Counted from the first letter of the stretch, positions 1-9,175 are shown. The stretch: 64,000 bases of DNA from Paenibacillus sonchi (GCF_016772475.1 NZ_CP068595.1:4278001-4342000); one strand, 5' to 3'. Notes: generated by a model from the sequence alone, not told the origin. Made by a program: numbers and translations.

Positions 1-26
1 GTGAATGAGGCAATGATTTCATTTTT

Positions 27-160
27 ACTGTATTTTGTACAACTAACTTTGGGTCAAAGGCTGACTTCCATGCTTTTTCCAAAAAATAAGTGTACCAAAT
101 ACAATTAACCTTTGGGATGCGACAACATCCACTATTTTAAATGTACGAAATACAATTAAG
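27..160. repeat. Cluster of three TGTAC-type intergenic repeats
   Basis: Three related short units lie at 27-47, 88-110 and 141-160. Each has the core TGTAC-N-AAATACA or its mirror TGTATTTTGTACA, followed by an ACTAA/ATTAA tail. They are spaced about 52-60 bp apart. Four more copies with similar spacing occur at 32593-32778. No coding signal is seen in this stretch; an open frame at 141-335 has no ribosome site and crosses a terminator. Confidence 0.7.
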
Positions 161-195
161 GGTCCGGCGCGTTTTGTGCGCCCGGGCCTTTTTTT
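161..195 (+). terminator. Rho-independent terminator
   Basis: A GC-rich stem pairs 161-170 with 178-188 and is followed by seven T residues. It probably ends a transcript entering from the left of the window. Confidence 0.7.
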
Positions 196-250
196 CGCTT
201 CCATTCGCGAATAACATAGCGAATATCGGATCTCTGCTACCCTGCAAGGG

Positions 251-360
251 GCCCGTGTGTCAGAGCGGAAAGTTTACGGCCGCCTTTAAACTCGTGTTCC
301 ACCCGCAGGATCAATTCAAAGGAACACGAGTTTAACAGCGGTGCAGCCTGACACACGGGT
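251..360. repeat. Nested inverted repeat upstream of htrA
   Basis: Two nested arm pairs are visible: 251-262 pairs with 348-359 (CCCGTGTGTCAG type), and 285-300 pairs with 321-335 (TTTAAACTCGTGTTCC type). The structure could form a cruciform or long RNA hairpin. There is no T-run after it, so it is not a simple terminator. Its role is unknown. Confidence 0.65.
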
Positions 361-495
361 CCACCCGTCATCTTTTATCTTTTATCTCCGTTTAAATTGT
401 TTTTAATGTGACCTTAAGGTTTAAAGTACAAAATAAGACCAAGAAAACAAATTAACCCTTGCCGGATAGCGCAAGGTGCGGGAGGAAAGATAAAC

Positions 496-2187
496 ATGGA
501 CGATAACAAAAACAACTATGGCCGCGAAAACAACTTTAATCGTGATAATGAACCCTCGCCGGAGCGGGAATGGGATAGCAATAGCAGCAGCAATAATAAT
601 GAATCTACTGAATCCGGCTCTTCCTACTATTACTCTTACGGACCTTTCAAATCGCTTAACAAAGATGAGATGAACCCGGATGATCCGCAGCACTACAACC
701 GCCGGGAACCGGAACATGTAGAGGTTACGCCTCCACAGCCGGTCAGACCGGTACCGTACAGCACCTCGATCCGCACAACCGGATTTGACGGCAATGGCGG
801 ACGGGGCGGCAGCGGCGGGAATGGAGCGGACGGCGGCAACGGCTGGCAGTATAACCACAAACCGAAGAAGCCGGTAAAAGCGGTGCTGGTCTCTTTTCTG
901 GCCGGGATGGTGGTTCTCTCCGGTTCCATGTTCATGGCCGATCGCGGCAACTGGTTCACTGGGGACCCGGTCACTATGGCAACTGTATCGAACACTGCGG
1001 CGAAGACGGCTAACGGCAGCGCGGATGTCACACCTGCAACCACGACAACTTCGCTGCTCACAGGCACAACGGATGCTTCGAAGGTAGTGGACGCCGTTGG
1101 ACCGGCAGTCGTCAAGATTGAAACTTTGGTGAAAACAAGCTCCCGCCGAAACTCAACCAATCCAAATTTTAGCGATCCGTTTTCACAGTTTTTCTTCGGT
1201 GATCAATTTGGCGGCAACAGTTCTTCCGGCTCAGGATCGGACTCGAATTCAGACTCGAATTCAGACTCGAATTCAGACTCGAATTCCGGCGCGAATTCTT
1301 CCCAGCTCACACCTTTCGGAATCGGAACAGGCTTTATTTATGACTCCGCAGGGTATATCTTGACCAACCAGCATGTGGTTGACAACGCAGATGTAATTCA
1401 GGTAACTGTAGATGGCAACACTAAGCCATATGAAGCTAAACTGCTTGGCGTCAGCAAGGATCTGGATTTGGCGGTGCTGAAGATTGAAGGCAAAAACTTC
1501 CCGACCGTACAGCTTGGCGATTCTGACAGCATCAAGGTCGGCTCTGAAGTGGTGGCTATCGGGAACCCGCAGGGTTTTGACCATACCGTTACGGCTGGTG
1601 TGCTCAGCGCCAAAAACCGCAGCATTGACATCAACGAAGAAGACGGCAGCGGCACCCGGAATTACAAAAACCTGCTGCAAACAGATGCGTCCATCAATCC
1701 TGGTAACTCCGGCGGCCCGCTGCTTAATCTGAATGGCCAGGTTATCGGAATGAACGTAGCCGTAAGCACGGATTCTCAAGGTATTGGTTTTGCCATTGCG
1801 GTAAATACCATTAAAGAGGTTGTTGACAAACTCGAAGCCAACCAGGAAATTCCTAAAGAGCCTGTTCCGTTCATCGGCGCATCACTCATGACCATTACCG
1901 ATGAGGTCGCCAAGCAAATGGGTACGGATATTAAAGAAGGCTCCGTCGTAGCGGAAATCATCTTCAAATCGCCGGCCTACACCGCTGATCTGCGTCCTTA
2001 CGATATTATCACAGGTGCTAACGGCAAGAAGTATGCAACCAGCCAGGATTTGATTACCTACATCCAGACCCTCAAAGTGGGTGACAAAATCACGCTCAAC
2101 GTTGTACGTGACGGCAAAACGCTTGAACTTCCTGTAACCATCGGCAATAAAAACGACTTCAACACTTCACAAACTCAGAAGCAGTAA
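496..2187 (+). CDS. htrA: HtrA/DegP-like membrane-anchored serine protease with PDZ domain
   Basis: This is a trypsin-like quality-control protease of 563 residues that degrades misfolded proteins at the outer face of the membrane. An unusually long polar N-terminus (about 130 residues, Asn/Ser/Gly-rich) precedes one membrane segment at about 129-150. The chymotrypsin fold follows with a complete triad: His293 (TNQHVV), Asp324 (DLDLAVLK) and Ser405 (NPGNSGGP). A PDZ domain covers about 455-555. A Ser/Asp/Asn linker at about 248-265 is encoded by a 12-bp tandem repeat. The start is set by GGAGGAAAG 7 bases upstream. A terminator at 2212-2236 separates it from the two-component pair that follows. 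In Bacillus, htrA genes answer to the CssRS system, so the adjacent pair may control this gene; that is an inference from position. Confidence 0.95.
   Translation: MDDNKNNYGRENNFNRDNEPSPEREWDSNSSSNNNESTESGSSYYYSYGPFKSLNKDEMNPDDPQHYNRREPEHVEVTPPQPVRPVPYSTSIRTTGFDGNGGRGGSGGNGADGGNGWQYNHKPKKPVKAVLVSFLAGMVVLSGSMFMADRGNWFTGDPVTMATVSNTAAKTANGSADVTPATTTTSLLTGTTDASKVVDAVGPAVVKIETLVKTSSRRNSTNPNFSDPFSQFFFGDQFGGNSSSGSGSDSNSDSNSDSNSDSNSGANSSQLTPFGIGTGFIYDSAGYILTNQHVVDNADVIQVTVDGNTKPYEAKLLGVSKDLDLAVLKIEGKNFPTVQLGDSDSIKVGSEVVAIGNPQGFDHTVTAGVLSAKNRSIDINEEDGSGTRNYKNLLQTDASINPGNSGGPLLNLNGQVIGMNVAVSTDSQGIGFAIAVNTIKEVVDKLEANQEIPKEPVPFIGASLMTITDEVAKQMGTDIKEGSVVAEIIFKSPAYTADLRPYDIITGANGKKYATSQDLITYIQTLKVGDKITLNVVRDGKTLELPVTIGNKNDFNTSQTQKQ
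1240..1287 (+). repeat. Four 12-bp tandem repeats inside htrA
   Basis: GACTCGAATTCA is repeated at 1240, 1252, 1264 and 1276 (the last unit ends in C). It encodes a Ser-Asp-Ser-Asn linker just before the protease domain. The unit length is a multiple of three, so copy-number change would alter linker length without breaking the frame. Confidence 0.9.
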
Positions 2188-2211
2188 GATACCGGACGGT
2201 GAGGTGCAGAG

Positions 2212-2236
2212 CGGAAGGGGAGACCCTTCCGTTTTT
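2212..2236 (+). terminator. Terminator after htrA
   Basis: CGGAAGGG and CCCTTCCG pair around a GAGA tetraloop and are followed by five T residues. Confidence 0.85.
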
Positions 2237-2309
2237 GCTGCACTGGCTGCTAATACTAGCAATCATGTTACAATAGAGATATACGATTTGGACAATGGGG
2301 GTTGTTTGG

Positions 2310-2999
2310 ATGCGGCCGAATATTCTAATTATTGATGATGATGAAAAAATTATTTCCATGCTGCGCCGGGGTCTTGCTTTTGAGGGCTATGACGTAAAAA
2401 CGGCCACGAACGGGGCTGATGGCTTGCGCGCTGTACTGAACAGTGATCCGGATGTGGTTGTCCTGGATGTGATGATGCCGCAGGTGGACGGATTCGAGGT
2501 CTGCCGGCGTCTGCGCGAAGGGGGAAGCACGGTTCCGGTTCTAATGCTTACGGCCAAGGATGAAATTGAGCATCGGGTAAAAGGTCTGGATCTCGGAGCG
2601 GACGATTATCTGGTGAAGCCGTTTGCGCTGGAAGAGCTTCTGGCCCGTGTGCGCGCGCTGCTGCGCCGCAAAAGCGAGCAGGGCGGAGGAAGCTCCGACC
2701 AGGCCGTCTCCTACGAGGATATTACGCTGGATGTGGACTCGCGGGAGGTTACCCGCGGCGGCAAACGTCTGGAGCTGACAGCAAAGGAGTTCGAGCTGCT
2801 GCATTTATTTATGCAGAATCCGAAGCGTGTGCTGTCCCGCGATCTGATCATGGACAAAATCTGGGGTTATGATTACAGCGGAGAATCCAATGTGCTTGAA
2901 GTATATATTGCCATGCTTCGCCAGAAAACCGAGGAGCACGGGGGCAAAAGACTGATTCAGACGATCCGGGGAGCCGGTTACATCCTAAGAGGTGACTAA
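2310..2999 (+). CDS. OmpR/PhoB-family response regulator
   Basis: A two-domain transcription regulator of 229 residues. The receiver holds the acidic pocket Asp9-Asp11, phospho-acceptor Asp53 (VVLDVMMP) and the conserved Lys near 103 (DDYLVKPF). A winged-helix DNA-binding domain occupies about 130-229 (LTAKEFELL, VLEVYIAMLRQK, IRGAGYIL). The ATG at 2310 is preferred because GGGGG lies 8 bases upstream; an in-frame ATG at 2295 would add five residues and has no ribosome site. The partner kinase starts 1 base after the stop, so the two form an operon. The signal and targets are not visible; control of the upstream htrA is a reasonable guess. Confidence 0.93.
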   Translation: MRPNILIIDDDEKIISMLRRGLAFEGYDVKTATNGADGLRAVLNSDPDVVVLDVMMPQVDGFEVCRRLREGGSTVPVLMLTAKDEIEHRVKGLDLGADDYLVKPFALEELLARVRALLRRKSEQGGGSSDQAVSYEDITLDVDSREVTRGGKRLELTAKEFELLHLFMQNPKRVLSRDLIMDKIWGYDYSGESNVLEVYIAMLRQKTEEHGGKRLIQTIRGAGYILRGD

Positions 3000-3000
3000 T

Positions 3001-4449
3001 ATGTCGATACGATTGCGGCTGACTGCTTGGTATTCAGGGATTCTGGCCGTTATGCTGCTGGCCTTATCAGCCGCAATTTACGGATTTGTGTATTTTAATA
3101 CTTATGGTGATATAAAGGATCGGCTCAAAGCACAGTCGAACCAGTTGCAACTGAAGCCGACCTGGAATATCGACGGCACGAGGAAGCTTACCCTTGTGGG
3201 GTTTGAGGGACAGAATCTATATGCGCAGATGTATGTGTATGATGTAGGTAAGATGATTCCCAGCACCAACATGGAGGATCTAGGTTTTTCGTTTGAAATT
3301 CCAAAACAGGATTCACTAAAAAATGAGCAGGGCTTTATTCGAACAAGCTATGAAGGCAATCCGTTTCTGATGTATCAAATGGCAGTAAATGTTTCGGACG
3401 ACTTGGCCACCCATCCAGGAGTGCTCCAGGTTGCTGCTTATGTCGGTGAGCAGGACCGGATGATGCTGAATCTGAAGAACATTCTGACCGTCGGCTCCTT
3501 CGCCACTCTGATCGCGGCATTCACCTTCGGCCTGTTCCTGGCCCGCAAGGCGATGAGTCCGATCGGCAAGGTTATTGAAGCGGCCAACGGAATTCAGACG
3601 GGAACCGACCTCAGCTCGCGGATTGTATATGATGGACCGCAGGATGAGATTGGACGGCTGATCCAGACCGTCAACAGCATGCTTGGGCGGATGGAAGGCT
3701 TTTATACAGAGCTTGAGGATTCTTATGCCACTCAGCGCCGCTTTGTGTCCGATGCTTCGCATGAGCTGCGGACACCGCTTACAACCATCCGCGGGAATAT
3801 TGATCTGCTGCAAAAAATATGGGAAATGAACCCCGCTGAGAGCCGGATGACAGAAGCGGAGATCCGCCAGCTCTCGATTGAATCGGTCAAGGATATCGCC
3901 GATGAATCCAAACGCATGAGCCGCCTGGTGTCTGACATGCTGTCGCTCGCCCGGGCCGATACCGGCCGGACATTTGATATTGAACCGGTAGCCCTGGAGC
4001 CGATGATGACCGAAGTGGCCCGCAGAGCGTCCTTCCTGCCGCGGCAGGCGGAATGGTCCGTAGGAAGTCTCGGCCATTTGAACGGCAAATATATTGTTGG
4101 CAACAAGGATTATCTGCAGCAAATGTTATTTATTTTTATTGATAATGCCTTCAAATACACTCCTTCCGGCGAGGTTGCGATGGACGCTGTGTTTTATCAG
4201 AACCAGGTGGGAATCCGCATCTCCGATACCGGCATCGGAATGGATAAGGACGAGGTTCCGCATATCTTTGACCGTTTCTACCGTGCTGATGAATCGCGGG
4301 GAATTACCGAAGGAATCGGCCTCGGGCTGTCGATTGCCAAGTGGATTATTGATGAGCATGGAGGTTCGGTCGAGGTGGTTACGCGCCAGGGCGAGGGGAC
4401 GACTTTTGTCATCTGGCTGCCGCTTCTCTTTGCTCCGCCGCTGGAATAG
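3001..4449 (+). CDS. HAMP-domain sensor histidine kinase
   Basis: A membrane sensor kinase of 482 residues paired with the preceding response regulator. It has two membrane segments (about 10-32 and 157-180) flanking an extracellular sensor region of about 125 residues. A HAMP linker (180-235), HisKA dimerisation domain with phospho-accepting His254 (DASHELRTPL) and HATPase domain (DNAFKYTP, DTGIGMD, GIGLGLSI) follow. The ATG at 3001 is preferred over the GTG at 2992 because the ribosome site AGAGGTG lies inside the end of the regulator gene. The extracellular region resembles no sensor I recognise. Confidence 0.92.
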   Translation: MSIRLRLTAWYSGILAVMLLALSAAIYGFVYFNTYGDIKDRLKAQSNQLQLKPTWNIDGTRKLTLVGFEGQNLYAQMYVYDVGKMIPSTNMEDLGFSFEIPKQDSLKNEQGFIRTSYEGNPFLMYQMAVNVSDDLATHPGVLQVAAYVGEQDRMMLNLKNILTVGSFATLIAAFTFGLFLARKAMSPIGKVIEAANGIQTGTDLSSRIVYDGPQDEIGRLIQTVNSMLGRMEGFYTELEDSYATQRRFVSDASHELRTPLTTIRGNIDLLQKIWEMNPAESRMTEAEIRQLSIESVKDIADESKRMSRLVSDMLSLARADTGRTFDIEPVALEPMMTEVARRASFLPRQAEWSVGSLGHLNGKYIVGNKDYLQQMLFIFIDNAFKYTPSGEVAMDAVFYQNQVGIRISDTGIGMDKDEVPHIFDRFYRADESRGITEGIGLGLSIAKWIIDEHGGSVEVVTRQGEGTTFVIWLPLLFAPPLE

Positions 4450-4457
4450 GGTATAAT
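4429..4457 (+). promoter_or_regulatory. Possible ispH promoter
   Basis: A perfect -10 box TATAAT (4452-4457) lies just after the kinase gene, with a weak -35 (TTTGCT, 4429-4434) 17 bases upstream. It would let ispH be transcribed independently. Confidence 0.4.
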
Positions 4458-4507
4458 TAGGCAGGTCCTATTACAGCAGTCTACGACAGCAGAAAGCCGG
4501 TGAATTC

Positions 4508-5464
4508 ATGGAAGTCATCAAAATTTCTCCCCGGGGTTATTGCTATGGCGTCGTCGATGCCATGGTGATGGCCCGGCAGGCCGCGCAAAATCTTGATTTG
4601 CCCCGGCCGATTTATATACTGGGCATGATTGTGCACAACAGCCATGTTACCAACTCGTTTGAGGACGATGGAATTATTACGCTGGACGGACACAACCGTC
4701 TTGATATTTTGGATAAAGTGGACAGCGGCACGGTGATTTTTACCGCCCATGGCGTATCGCCGGAGGTTCGCCGTCTGGCCCGGGCCAAAGGACTGACCAC
4801 AGTCGATGCCACCTGTCCGGATGTAACGAAGACACATGACCTTATCAAGGAAAAGGTCGCCGAAGGCTGCGAGATTATCTATATCGGCAAGAAAGGCCAT
4901 CCGGAACCGGAGGGCGCCGTAGGGATTGCGCCTGAGCATGTTCATCTGATCGAGAAGGAAGAGGAAATTGCCGGATTGTCCATTCCCTCTTCGCGGATCG
5001 TCATTACAAACCAGACTACCATGAGCCAGTGGGATATCAAGCATATTATGAAGAAGCTGCTGGAGACCTTCCCTGGTGCAGAGGTGCATAACGAGATCTG
5101 CATGGCTACCCAAGTACGCCAGGAAGCGGTCGCGGAGCAGGCCGGTCAGTGTGATCTGGTCATCGTTGTCGGCGATCCGCGCAGCAACAACTCGAACCGT
5201 CTGGCCCAGGTGTCGGAGGAAATTGCCGGTGTGCCTGCACACCGTATCGCCGATCTGTCGGAGCTGAAGACGGAATGGCTGCAGGGAATTACCAAGGTCG
5301 GGGTAACCTCAGGGGCATCTACGCCTACGCCGATTACGAAGGAAGTCATCAGCTACCTGGAGCAGTATGATCCTGCTCTCCCTGAGACCTGGGAGATCAA
5401 GCGTACCGTGAACATGTCGAAGCTGCTGCCTCCAGTGAAGAACAAGAGCGCAAGCATTACCTGA
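4508..5464 (+). CDS. ispH: 4-hydroxy-3-methylbut-2-enyl diphosphate reductase
   Basis: IspH (LytB) is the last enzyme of the MEP isoprenoid pathway. It reduces HMBPP to IPP and DMAPP with a [4Fe-4S] cluster. At 318 residues it matches the Bacillus-type enzyme. The three cluster-binding cysteines are present: Cys12 (GYCYGV), Cys103 (DATCPDV) and Cys198 (EICMATQ). The substrate-binding motifs [16 protein letters not shown] and TSGASTP are also seen. The ribosome site is weak (GCCGGTG). It follows the kinase gene by 58 bp and ends at a strong terminator, so it is probably transcribed alone or by read-through. Confidence 0.97.
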   Translation: MEVIKISPRGYCYGVVDAMVMARQAAQNLDLPRPIYILGMIVHNSHVTNSFEDDGIITLDGHNRLDILDKVDSGTVIFTAHGVSPEVRRLARAKGLTTVDATCPDVTKTHDLIKEKVAEGCEIIYIGKKGHPEPEGAVGIAPEHVHLIEKEEEIAGLSIPSSRIVITNQTTMSQWDIKHIMKKLLETFPGAEVHNEICMATQVRQEAVAEQAGQCDLVIVVGDPRSNNSNRLAQVSEEIAGVPAHRIADLSELKTEWLQGITKVGVTSGASTPTPITKEVISYLEQYDPALPETWEIKRTVNMSKLLPPVKNKSASIT

Positions 5465-5496
5465 TTAGATTTCCCATGCTGACTTATACCTTAAGT

Positions 5497-5540
5497 AGAA
5501 AGCACGCGACTTCCGGTTTTTGGGAGCTGCGTGCTTTTCT
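5497..5540 (+). terminator. Terminator after ispH
   Basis: AGAAAGCACGC (5497-5507) pairs with GCGTGCTTTTCT (5529-5540), with the T-rich end overlapping the right arm. Confidence 0.8.
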
Positions 5541-5652
5541 GCTATGGCGGAATCCGGAAATGTACCCTGAAGTTACCTGAGGGAATTAGAGGGAAAACAG
5601 AGAGGCACCGCCATAATATGGACATAAAGCAGACCATACGGCTGATTTCAGA

Positions 5653-5681
5653 TTGACTAATAGGGGTAAATGAGTTAAAAT
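5653..5681 (+). promoter_or_regulatory. SigA-type promoter of the DAHP synthase gene
   Basis: -35 TTGACT (5653-5658), 17-bp spacer and -10 TAAAAT (5676-5681). The leader of about 95 bases to the start codon is AT-rich and shows no obvious T-box or attenuator. Confidence 0.65.
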
Positions 5682-5783
5682 TACTTTAGTGCTTAAAAGC
5701 GTACACGCGTCGTAGCGAAATAGTGTTTTTTATTATTTTTATAGCCGATTTAAGAATATTTGTCCAAAAAGGGGAGCTATCAT

Positions 5784-6830
5784 ATGATCGTCATTACATC
5801 CAATCAAACGCCACAGGAGCAGGTTAACGAAATTATCGCTGTTATTGAAAAGGAAGGCCTGCAGGTCCATCTCTCGCGCGGTGCGGATCATACGGTGATT
5901 GGTCTGGTGGGCGGAGTCACTCCGAAGCTGGCCGAGCATCTGCGGCAGATGAAAGGCGTGGAGAACGTAGTGAAGATCTCCAAGTCTTACAAACTCGCGA
6001 GCCGTGACTTCCACCCGGAGGATACGGTTATTGATATCCGCGGTGTAAAAATCGGCGGGGAGAATCTGGTGATCATGGGCGGGCCCTGCGCCGTGGAATC
6101 CCCTGAACAGATCGATGAGATTGCCCGTCTGGTCAAGGCTTCCGGCGGCCAGGTGCTGCGCGGCGGAGCCTTCAAGCCGCGGACGGGTCCTTACAGCTTC
6201 CAGGGTGTAGGCGTGGAAGGCCTCACGATGATGGCGGAAGCGGGCAAACGCCATGGCCTCTTGACGATCACGGAGGTAATGACACCGGAGTATGTTGATA
6301 TCTGTGCGGAGCATGCGGATATTCTTCAGGTCGGCACACGCAATATGCAGAACTTTGACCTGCTGCGCAAGCTTGGGACCTGCGGGCGGCCCGTGCTGCT
6401 GAAGCGCGGCTTCAGCGCGACTTACGATGAGCTGCTGAATGCGGCGGAATACATTCTGGCCGGAGGCAACCGCGATGTCATGCTCTGCGAACGCGGAATC
6501 CGAACATTCGAAACATACACACGCAATACGCTTGACCTGTCAGCAATTCCTGTGCTTCAGAACCTGAGCCACCTTCCAGTCATTTCCGATCCAAGTCATG
6601 GCACAGGCCGGCGTGAGCTGGTTGAGCCGATGGCCAAGGCTTCGGTTGCTGCGGGAGCCAATGGTCTGATTATCGAGATGCATACCGACCCGGACAACTC
6701 TATGACGGGAGATGGCGTGCAGTCTCTGTTCCCTGAGCAGTTTGATAAGCTTCTGAGAGATCTGGAGAAGCTGGCACCGCTTGTCGGGCGCAGATTCTCC
6801 AATTCGCTTGAGGCAGCTCCCGCCCTTTAA
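5784..6830 (+). CDS. aroF: 3-deoxy-7-phosphoheptulonate (DAHP) synthase, type I-beta
   Basis: This enzyme condenses phosphoenolpyruvate with erythrose-4-phosphate in the first step of the shikimate pathway. The 348-residue protein has an N-terminal ferredoxin-like regulatory domain (about 1-70, as in the Thermotoga type) and a TIM-barrel catalytic domain. Visible motifs are [53 protein letters not shown] and [10 protein letters not shown]. The last three carry metal- and phosphate-binding residues. The ATG at 5784 follows AAAAAGGGGAGC by 7 bases and replaces a TTG 24 bases upstream. The N-terminal domain suggests feedback control by an aromatic end product, known for the family but not provable here. 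It is flanked by its own promoter and terminator. Confidence 0.96.
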   Translation: MIVITSNQTPQEQVNEIIAVIEKEGLQVHLSRGADHTVIGLVGGVTPKLAEHLRQMKGVENVVKISKSYKLASRDFHPEDTVIDIRGVKIGGENLVIMGGPCAVESPEQIDEIARLVKASGGQVLRGGAFKPRTGPYSFQGVGVEGLTMMAEAGKRHGLLTITEVMTPEYVDICAEHADILQVGTRNMQNFDLLRKLGTCGRPVLLKRGFSATYDELLNAAEYILAGGNRDVMLCERGIRTFETYTRNTLDLSAIPVLQNLSHLPVISDPSHGTGRRELVEPMAKASVAAGANGLIIEMHTDPDNSMTGDGVQSLFPEQFDKLLRDLEKLAPLVGRRFSNSLEAAPAL

Positions 6831-6879
6831 GAGCTGCGGCAAGCAAGGCGTCCGGCCAGTCCTCCGTCCCTTTTTGGGC

Positions 6880-6922
6880 AGTCCTCCATCCCGCTTTCGG
6901 GCGGGAATGAGGACTGTTTTTT
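6880..6922 (+). terminator. Terminator after the DAHP synthase gene
   Basis: A long stem (CAGTCCTCCATCCCGC with GCGGGAATGAGGACTG, one mismatch) with a TTTCG-type loop and a six-T run. Confidence 0.85.
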
Positions 6923-6979
6923 CGTATGCCGGCGTGAGCATAACAGGCGGTTGCACAAGGTGCGCATTTTTCACCAAAG

Positions 6980-6996
6980 CGTCAGAATATCTTACA
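6980..6996. promoter_or_regulatory. GlnR/TnrA-type operator upstream of glnA
   Basis: CGTCAGAATATCTTACA fits the consensus TGTNAN7TNACA at all fixed positions except the first base. It lies 28 bp upstream of the glnA -35 box. This suggests nitrogen-dependent control by a GlnR or TnrA protein encoded elsewhere. Confidence 0.6.
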
Positions 6997-7024
6997 TTGT
7001 TGCAAGAAATACCTGACATAAGCA

Positions 7025-7053
7025 TTGACGATGTTAGGTTTGGGATTTATAAT
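7025..7053 (+). promoter_or_regulatory. SigA-type promoter of glnA
   Basis: -35 TTGACG (7025-7030), exactly 17 bp, then a perfect -10 TATAAT (7048-7053). It is one of the strongest promoter matches in the window. Confidence 0.8.
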
Positions 7054-7134
7054 GACGACAGCAAAAAAATTAAAAACAAGAACATTTGATACTGTGAGCG
7101 GCCTAATGTTCGGAACTTGGGGAGGAATTAATTC

Positions 7135-8559
7135 ATGTCGGTTGAAAAAGTGTTGCAGACGATCAAAGAGAACAATATCGAATGGGTGGATTTTCGTTTT
7201 GTAGATTTGGGTGGACGTGCTCACCATATCTCACTTCCAGCTTCTGCTGTTGATGAAGAAACATTTGTGAACGGTGTTGCATTTGACGGTTCTTCCATTA
7301 CAGGTTTCCGTGGGATTGAAGAATCAGACATGGTTATGATGCCTGATCCTGGCACTATATACATCGATCCTTTTACAGCTCATCCAACGCTTAACATCAT
7401 GTGCGACATTTTCACACCTGATGGCGAACGTTACGAGCGCGACCCGCGTGGTATCGCAGTAAAAGCAGAAGAGTTCCTGCAAGCAAGCGGTGTAGGCACA
7501 GCAGCATTCTTCGCACCTGAGTCCGAGTTCTTTATCTTTGATGATGTGCGTTATGAGAGCGGAATGAACAGCTCCTCCTACTTCGTAGATTCCGAAGAAG
7601 CGGTATGGAACACCAACCGCAAAGACGAAGGCGGCAACCTGGCATTCAAAGTAGGTGTTAAAGGCGGCTACGTGCCGGTAGCACCAGTGGATTCCCAGCA
7701 GGATATCCGCAGTGAAATGTGCCGTTTGCTTAGTGAAGCAGGCCTCGAAATCGAACGCCATCACCATGAAGTGGCAACTGCAGGCCAAGCGGAAATCAAC
7801 TTCCGTTTTGACACGCTGAAGAAAACAGCCGACAATCTCCTGACTTACAAATATATTGTGCAAAACACTGCACGCCAATACGGCAAAGTGGCAACCTTCA
7901 TGCCAAAACCGCTGTTCGGCGACAATGGCAGCGGGATGCACGTTCACCAATCCATTTTTAACGGCGATTCCCCTTTGTTCTACGAAAAAGGCGCTTATGC
8001 CAACCTGAGTGAAATGGCTTTGAACTACATTGGCGGTATCCTGTATCATGCTCCGGCACTGATCGCACTGACCAACCCAAGCACGAACTCGTTCAAACGT
8101 CTGGTTCCTGGCTACGAAGCACCGGTTAACCTCGTATTCTCCAAAGGTAACCGCTCCGCTGCAGTCCGTATCCCGGTAGCTGCTGTGACACCTAAGGGCT
8201 GTCGCATTGAGTTCCGCACACCGGACTCCACTGCCAACCCTTACCTGGCATTCTCCGCAATGCTGATGGCAGGTCTGGATGGAATCAAGAAGAAGATCAA
8301 CCCTGTTGAATTGGGTTATGGTCCTCTGGACAAGAATATCTACGAATTGGCCGATGAAGACAAAGAGAAAATCCGCAGCGTTCCAGGCACACTGGAAGAA
8401 GCGCTGGATTCCTTGGAAGCTGACTACGAATTCCTTACAGAGGGCGGCGTATTCACTAAGGACTTCATCGATAACTACATCGCTCTGAAACGTTCCGAAG
8501 CTCAAGCGGTTGCCATTCGTGTTCATCCGCATGAATACTCCCTGTACTTTGATGTATAA
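7135..8559 (+). CDS. glnA: Glutamine synthetase, beta-like type I
   Basis: It makes glutamine from glutamate, ammonia and ATP. The protein has 474 residues, nearer the beta-type enzymes (about 469 in E. coli) than the 444-residue alpha type of Bacillus subtilis. The beta-grasp N-terminus, DGSS, PESEFFIFD, HHHEVATAGQAEI, GSGMHVHQS, NPSTNSFKRLVPGYEAP and RIEFRTPD signatures are present. The C-terminal part carries Tyr403 in DKNIYEL, which aligns with the adenylylated Tyr of beta-type enzymes. No adenylyltransferase is encoded nearby. The gene stands alone, without a glnR partner, behind a strong promoter and a GlnR/TnrA-like box. It may therefore be a second glutamine synthetase rather than the one of a glnRA operon. 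Confidence 0.96.
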   Translation: MSVEKVLQTIKENNIEWVDFRFVDLGGRAHHISLPASAVDEETFVNGVAFDGSSITGFRGIEESDMVMMPDPGTIYIDPFTAHPTLNIMCDIFTPDGERYERDPRGIAVKAEEFLQASGVGTAAFFAPESEFFIFDDVRYESGMNSSSYFVDSEEAVWNTNRKDEGGNLAFKVGVKGGYVPVAPVDSQQDIRSEMCRLLSEAGLEIERHHHEVATAGQAEINFRFDTLKKTADNLLTYKYIVQNTARQYGKVATFMPKPLFGDNGSGMHVHQSIFNGDSPLFYEKGAYANLSEMALNYIGGILYHAPALIALTNPSTNSFKRLVPGYEAPVNLVFSKGNRSAAVRIPVAAVTPKGCRIEFRTPDSTANPYLAFSAMLMAGLDGIKKKINPVELGYGPLDKNIYELADEDKEKIRSVPGTLEEALDSLEADYEFLTEGGVFTKDFIDNYIALKRSEAQAVAIRVHPHEYSLYFDV

Positions 8560-8584
8560 GATCGCTTAATCATCCGAATAAATC

Positions 8585-8619
8585 AAGAGGCCTCCGGGAA
8601 ACCGGGGGCTTCTTTTTTT
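8585..8619 (+). terminator. Terminator after glnA
   Basis: AAGAGGCCTCCGG pairs with CCGGGGGCTTCTT, followed by a T-run. Confidence 0.85.
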
Positions 8620-8722
8620 GCGCTGTGTGCCTTTCTACGGGCTTTGCAGCGGTACAGTGGTACCTTTGTGAAGGATGAAGTCAAAGGGGCGCTGTGAAGG
8701 AGCTAACGGCCTCTGGGAATAG

Positions 8723-8917
8723 TCTGGCAGAGGCAAGGAGCTTCTGCTTTGGTATCTATGCAGCGAAGTGCAGTCATGCCACGAATCCGCTATTGTGATC
8801 TACTATGAGTCTACGGATCTCGAGTTTAATCTATATAATATGGAAGAAATATATCTGGATTTTACGAAAAAGTTTCGAAAACTTACTGCGATGATGACTA
8901 AGGTTTCAGATTTTTAA
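8723..8917 (+). other. Possible gene remnant, about 64 codons without a start
   Basis: An open frame with protein-like composition ends in MEEIYLDFTKKFRKL and KVSDF. It has no start codon with a ribosome site, and a TAG closes it on the left. It may be the tail of a decayed gene or chance. The family is not recognised. The rest of 8620-9127 shows nothing coding and is AT-rich. Confidence 0.25.
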
Positions 8918-9127
8918 TATGGAGAACGCTTTCTTTTTTTGCGGGTAATCTATTTTCGAAGTAAAAATTATAATGGAATAATCATTTTTGATGCTGATTA
9001 TGACTATTTACGAAAGTAGTTTCGTTAAAATTGTATCATAAAATTAGCTTTGGGTAGCGTTGGATTTGCTATAAAAGCGGCTTGTTCCAAGGTTTTTTGT
9101 TTTATCTCACGGTACTTCAGAAAAATC

Positions 9128-9175
9128 TTTACAAAGAAATGCAACGATGTAATAATAAAATTCGAAACCGGTTTC
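9128..9175 (+). promoter_or_regulatory. Promoter and LacI-type operator of the GH94 gene
   Basis: -35 TTTACA (9128-9133) and -10 AATAAT (9151-9156) are 17 bp apart. The perfect 12-bp palindrome GAAACCGGTTTC (9164-9175) covers the expected transcription start, as expected for repression by a LacI-family protein. Similar palindromes occur at 60672 and 60825, upstream of malE. Confidence 0.6.

Noticed and set aside
141..335. 64-codon frame near the left end
   Set aside because: It crosses a terminator and one arm of an inverted repeat, lacks a ribosome site and has no protein-like composition.
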